Of a stretch of 64,000 nt of DNA, positions 60,282 to 64,000 are shown in pieces; position 1 is the stretch's first letter; every line of letters begins with the position of its first letter. The notes beneath the pieces are model-generated. The model did no database searches and had not been told where the DNA came from. It saw nothing but the letters and a program-made list of their open reading frames with translations. The DNA is taken from contig KE351646.1 of the NCBI GenBank assembly GCA_000415185.1, forward strand, positions 138,019 through 202,018, written 5' to 3'. This DNA is from Enterococcus faecalis 13-SD-W-01. GTDB lineage: Bacteria > Bacillota > Bacilli > Lactobacillales > Enterococcaceae. The position numbers and the translations under genes are program-made.

Positions 60282-61004
60282 TTAAAATTCTTGCACAAAG
60301 TAGTTGAACAAGCCTTGTTCAAGCGGTTCAACATGGTGGCGAAGTTCAGGATGCCATTGCACACCGATGATTTTTTCGTCAGGCTGCTTGCTTTCGACGG
60401 CTTCGATCGTGCCATCATCCGCCCAAGCTGCAGCTTTTAAAGAAGGTGCTAAACGTTTGACCGCTTGATGATGGTAAGAGTTGACCATATATGTCTCAGG
60501 CAGCAGTTTGCTGAATCGGCTTTCTTGGTCGATTTGGACAGAATGCGTAGCGAAACGGCCATCTGTAGGCTGTTGTTCATGTTTGACGGACCATTCTGAA
60601 TAAAGAGACAAATCTTGATATAGAGAACCGCCAAGTACGCTGTTTACTAGCTGCATGCCGCGACAAACGGCCATGATCGGTTTCTTCTGTTTGATGGCTT
60701 CAAGAACGAGCGCTTTTTCGAAAGAATCACGGTCAAGATTTGTCATACCTAATTTTGGATGCGGCTGCTCGTCATATAGACTTGGATCTACATCTTGTCC
60801 GCCAGCTAATAATAATTTATCGATTTGTCGAATATACGCTTCCGCTGATTCAGGAGAACCGATCGGCAATACGATAGGCAGCCCGCCAGCCTCCTGTACG
60901 GCATTGACGAATCCTTGCGGTGTATAAGTTACTTTGTTGCCGTTGAAAACAGCCGCAGCTTCCAGCAGCTGGTTGCCGGCGATTCCGATAAGTGTTTTTT
61001 TCAT
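60282..61004 (-). CDS. Gamma-glutamyl-gamma-aminobutyrate hydrolase family protein (class I amidotransferase)
   Basis: 240 residues. LLAGGQDVDPSLYDEQPHPKL, KKPIMAVCRGMQLVNSVLGG with the nucleophile Cys, MVNSYHHQAVKRLAP and IIGVQWHPE with the catalytic His are the PuuD-like hydrolase set. PuuD frees GABA from gamma-glutamyl-GABA in putrescine use; relatives act on other gamma-glutamyl compounds, so substrate is inferred. ATG at 61004 follows AGGAGGTAC. Single gene, divergent from the ATPase operon. Confidence 0.9.
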   Translation of the reverse strand: MKKTLIGIAGNQLLEAAAVFNGNKVTYTPQGFVNAVQEAGGLPIVLPIGSPESAEAYIRQIDKLLLAGGQDVDPSLYDEQPHPKLGMTNLDRDSFEKALVLEAIKQKKPIMAVCRGMQLVNSVLGGSLYQDLSLYSEWSVKHEQQPTDGRFATHSVQIDQESRFSKLLPETYMVNSYHHQAVKRLAPSLKAAAWADDGTIEAVESKQPDEKIIGVQWHPELRHHVEPLEQGLFNYFVQEF

Positions 61005-61227
61005 AGTATGTACCTCCTGATTTTCAACTCATGGTGGACTTATTGTATCAGGTTGTTATTATTTTTTGAAGGAAAGCGACTGGGAAAGTGAAAAAGGAGG
61101 CACCATTGTTTTTTCGATTTTCTATCTGTTTTTTCAGAGAATGAAAGTCTTATATGTAGGGATTTTTTGACTTGAAGGCGGCTGTGTTTTTTGTTAAACT
61201 AAAATCAAATAGAATTAAAAAATGGTT
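61005..61227. other. Promoter region between amidotransferase and ntp genes
   Basis: No gene. TTGACT at 61167-61172 could be a -35 box for the ATPase operon, but the -10 box cannot be fixed with confidence (TAAAAT at 61200 is spaced too far). Confidence 0.35.
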
Positions 61228-61358
61228 GGGCGCAAGCTTCAAGGATCATGTTCTTCAAGGGGTGAGAAGAACGATTTTTGAGAGTGCCTGCAATCATTAT
61301 GCCAGAATCTTTAAGGGGCGCATACTTTCAAAATAGAAAGCATGTGTCTCTTTTTTTA
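61228..61358 (+). promoter_or_regulatory. Structured leader with antiterminator/terminator pairing before the Na+-ATPase operon (riboswitch-like)
   Basis: The leader has a hairpin GTTCTTC/GAAGAAC at 61250-61272. Downstream GTGCCT (61284-61289) can pair with AGGGGCGC (61314-61321). The same GGCGCAT also starts a second stem, GGCGCATACTTTC (61317-61329) with GAAAGCATGTGTC (61336-61348), directly followed by a T-rich run CTCTTTTTTT, an intrinsic terminator. The two pairings exclude each other, as in a riboswitch or attenuator. The terminator lies about 20 bp before the ntpF start. Ligand unknown; Na+ is an attractive guess because of the genes controlled. Confidence 0.55.
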
Positions 61359-61379
61359 TGCAGAAAGGAAGTGAATCAA

Positions 61380-61703
61380 TTGCTCGAAGCACTGGAAAAA
61401 ATCCGGCAAGCAGAGGAAAAAAATGCACAAAAAGCAAAGGATCTGCAGCAGGAAATAAGTAACTATGCCAAACAAAAAAATCAGGAAATTGAAGCGATGC
61501 AAGCGGCTCGCCGCCAACAGCTGGCCAAGTTTTCTGAAGAAAAAGAACAAAAAGAACAGCAGCTTTTAGAATCAGAAAAAGAAGTGCTGTTAAAAGAAGC
61601 CGCAGAAATACGAGAAAATTTGGAAAAACGATATGAACAGCATCAGGAACAGGCGACAGATGCAATTATTGAAAGGGTGAAACAATTATATGGCCGTCAC
61701 TAA
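61380..61703 (+). CDS. ntpF: V-type Na+-ATPase subunit NtpF (peripheral stalk)
   Basis: Long-helix stalk protein of the V-type ATPase. 107 residues made almost wholly of charged helix ([36 protein letters not shown]), as expected for the peripheral stalk. I choose the TTG at 61380 because AAAGGAAG lies eight bases upstream; a GTG nine bases earlier directly abuts that site, and a longer frame would run through the regulatory leader. It overlaps ntpI by 14 bases. First gene of the ntp operon. Confidence 0.85.
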   Translation: MLEALEKIRQAEEKNAQKAKDLQQEISNYAKQKNQEIEAMQAARRQQLAKFSEEKEQKEQQLLESEKEVLLKEAAEIRENLEKRYEQHQEQATDAIIERVKQLYGRH

Positions 61704-63690
61704 GATGGAGAAAGCAACCCTTATCACTGATAAAAAAAATCAAGAATTGCTTTTGCAAACGGTCCAAGGTTTGCAAAATGTCGAGATTCGCGACTTGTTC
61801 AAAGAATCTGACAGCAATCAATGGGTCGGCGACTACTTTGCGAATATTGATGCCTTAGATGCCCAAAGCAGTCTGCAGCAGCTGGAACAGCAATTAGTGA
61901 AAATCAACGAAGCAATCCAATTCGTGGAACACTACGGCGACAGCAAAGCGAAAAAACATCGCTTGAAACGCCAAGCACTTTCGCTGCAAGAATTGGAAGC
62001 TGTTCATTCTGAGGAAACATTTGACAAAGAACTAACAGAGATATTGTCTCTAAAAAAACAATGGGAACTTCTGGAAGAAAAGAATCAGCAGCTTTTGGAA
62101 GAAGAAGAACAATTGACGATTTGGCAATCGCTGGATCTTGATCCAAATACCTACCAAAGCAAAGAAACAGTCTTGAAAATCGGCCGAATAAGCACAACGA
62201 ATGTTGAAGCGTTCAAAGAAGAACTGCTGCAAACAGGAATCGTAGGCTTGGAAGAAATCTATTATTCCGAAAAACAGACAGCCCTTGCTTACGTTACATT
62301 GAGATCCGCACTTTCTGAAATAACGGCAATCGCCAGCAAGTATGGTTTTTCAGAAGAAGAGTATCCTTTTTCCGGACAACCAAAACAAGTCTTGGCGCAA
62401 GTGAAAGAAAGCTTGAATTCATTATGGGAAGAAAGGCAGAGATTGACTCGGAAAATCGGTGAAAAAAATGAAGCGATCCACCGTCTGCAATGGGGGGAAG
62501 AAGTTGCCTTAGCGAAGATCGAGCGGGAAAAAATCAAAGAACGGTTTATCCACGCACGTTATCTGATCGTTTTGCAAGGCTGGATCGATGTTGAAGAAAA
62601 AGAAGCATTTGTCCAAACAGTCCAAGAATATTTGGAAGAGGACCAAGTTTATCTGAGTTTTGATGTACCAACGAAAGGTGAAATCCAAGAAGAAGTGCCG
62701 ACCAAATTACGCAATCATCCAGTGGTCGCACCTTTTGAGATATTAACTGAGATGTACAGTTTGCCTAAATACGAAGAAATTGACCCGACGCCTTGGATGA
62801 CGCCGTTTTACTTGGTCTTTTTTGGAATGATGGTGGCAGATATCGGTTATGGATTGGTCATGCTGATTGCAACGATCTTAGTCCAAAAACTCACTGTATT
62901 ACCACGAGGGATGCAGCGATTTATGAAATTTTTTGAGATCCTGTCTATCCCGACAATCATCTGGGGCTTGATCTACAGCTCATTCTTTGGACAGGCGTTA
63001 CCAAAAGAGATTTTTGGTTTGAAACTCCCATTCCCGATTTTATCCACAACAGAAGATGTGAATACGATCTTGATTTTATCCGTTGTGTTTGGGTTGATCC
63101 AGATTTTTGTCGGCTTGTTTGTCGCAGGAAAAGAACACATCAAGAGAAAAGAATACTTGTCAGCTGTCAGCGAAGGTTTTGCTTGGCAAGGAATTCTTGG
63201 CGGAATAGGGATTGCAGCAGCTGGAGCATTATTGCTGCATAATTCTCTCGTCACTTACGGAGGAGCAGCTTTAGCGATTTTATCTGCACTATGTATCTTG
63301 GCAGTGCCGATCATACAAACTTCTTCAAAAGTAAAGGGAGCAGCTAAGGGAGCCTACAATCTTTATGGCATTACTGGGTATATCGGCGACTTAGTTAGTT
63401 ATACCCGTTTGATGGCTCTCGGGATATCTGGCGGAAGTATTGCTGCAGCGTTCAATATGCTGGTTGCATTTATGCCGCCTGCTGCACGGTTTAGTGTCGG
63501 TATTTTACTGATTATTGCGCTGCATGCATTGAATATGTTTCTTTCGCTTTTGGGCGCGTATGTCCATGGCGCAAGATTGCAGTATGTCGAATTTTTCGGC
63601 AAATTTTATACCGGCGGAGGCCGGGCGTTTGATCCGTTGCGAACAGCGGAAAAACATGTCAATATCACTGAAAATAAAAAACATAAATAA
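61690..63690 (+). CDS. ntpI: V-type Na+-ATPase subunit I (a subunit)
   Basis: Membrane stator with the ion half-channels. 666 residues: a cytosolic N-terminal half (to about 355) with long coiled-coil stretches, then seven to eight membrane segments. [20 protein letters not shown] leads to the membrane part, followed by [40 protein letters not shown] contains the conserved Arg that faces the rotor ion site. Near-C-terminal [14 protein letters not shown] fits the family. Start [12 protein letters not shown] matches E. hirae NtpI as I remember it. Confidence 0.95.
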   Translation: MAVTKMEKATLITDKKNQELLLQTVQGLQNVEIRDLFKESDSNQWVGDYFANIDALDAQSSLQQLEQQLVKINEAIQFVEHYGDSKAKKHRLKRQALSLQELEAVHSEETFDKELTEILSLKKQWELLEEKNQQLLEEEEQLTIWQSLDLDPNTYQSKETVLKIGRISTTNVEAFKEELLQTGIVGLEEIYYSEKQTALAYVTLRSALSEITAIASKYGFSEEEYPFSGQPKQVLAQVKESLNSLWEERQRLTRKIGEKNEAIHRLQWGEEVALAKIEREKIKERFIHARYLIVLQGWIDVEEKEAFVQTVQEYLEEDQVYLSFDVPTKGEIQEEVPTKLRNHPVVAPFEILTEMYSLPKYEEIDPTPWMTPFYLVFFGMMVADIGYGLVMLIATILVQKLTVLPRGMQRFMKFFEILSIPTIIWGLIYSSFFGQALPKEIFGLKLPFPILSTTEDVNTILILSVVFGLIQIFVGLFVAGKEHIKRKEYLSAVSEGFAWQGILGGIGIAAAGALLLHNSLVTYGGAALAILSALCILAVPIIQTSSKVKGAAKGAYNLYGITGYIGDLVSYTRLMALGISGGSIAAAFNMLVAFMPPAARFSVGILLIIALHALNMFLSLLGAYVHGARLQYVEFFGKFYTGGGRAFDPLRTAEKHVNITENKKHK

Positions 63691-64000
<310 letters not shown>

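Overview
The window is chromosomal DNA of a low-GC Gram-positive bacterium, almost certainly an Enterococcus close to E. faecium, E. hirae or E. mundtii. Evidence: IreB with Thr4 and Thr7, the amaP-DUF2273-gls24-glsB stress operon, split coaB and coaC, class III fructose bisphosphatase, and the start of a vacuolar-type Na+-ATPase operon (ntpF-ntpI-ntpK) whose K subunit reads like the E. hirae protein. I see no tRNA, rRNA, CRISPR, prophage or transposase gene.

Layout. 1-3019 (minus): a tightly coupled coenzyme A operon (YhdH-type oxidoreductase, coaB, coaC, ECF S-component). 3245-7608 (plus): XRE-cupin regulator plus potABCD polyamine uptake. 7789-10199: an orphan GH35/42-like glycosidase and an EcsC-family protein. 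10775-14133: an ABC-F ATPase, rex behind an inverted-repeat leader, and a thioredoxin-like protein. 14307-17356: a two-gene permease system with His-rich loops and a split ThrE-type exporter (minus). 17588-18612: ireB-ruvX-DUF1292. 19194-40525: a 21-kb Wzy-dependent capsule/exopolysaccharide locus. 40940-43054: gls24 envelope-stress operon. 43396-47357: carbohydrate ABC importer with a DUF624 protein. 47436-53479: amidase, RNase HIII, zapA, cvpA, mutS2, trxA. 53897-61004: uvrC, an ABC-2 exporter, fbp and a class I amidotransferase. 61380-end: Na+-ATPase operon, cut by the window edge.

The polysaccharide locus is the centre of the window. It resembles staphylococcal cap5/8 in gene order: a Wzz/BY-kinase/PHP-phosphatase control module; a 4,6-dehydratase, acetyltransferase, aminotransferase and phosphoglycosyl transferase set resembling the diacetylbacillosamine pathway (PglF/D/E/C); capE-capF-capG for UDP-L-FucNAc; wecC-wecB for UDP-ManNAcA; and an extra UDP-glucose dehydrogenase for UDP-GlcA. 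Three glycosyltransferases, Wzy and Wzx complete it, and an LCP enzyme at the front would attach the polymer to the wall. Glycosyltransferase, wzy and wzx genes are visibly more AT-rich than the sugar-nucleotide genes, suggesting a mosaic locus. The first gene of the locus is broken by an in-frame TGA.

Most unusual observations: (1) a modular intergenic repeat, four copies, each starting at or just after a stop codon and carrying a hairpin whose arms differ between copies but stay complementary; (2) a leader ahead of the Na+-ATPase operon with mutually exclusive antiterminator and terminator pairings, looking like a riboswitch or attenuator; (3) two strong hairpins separating a sugar-binding protein gene from its permeases; (4) a nested inverted repeat in front of rex.
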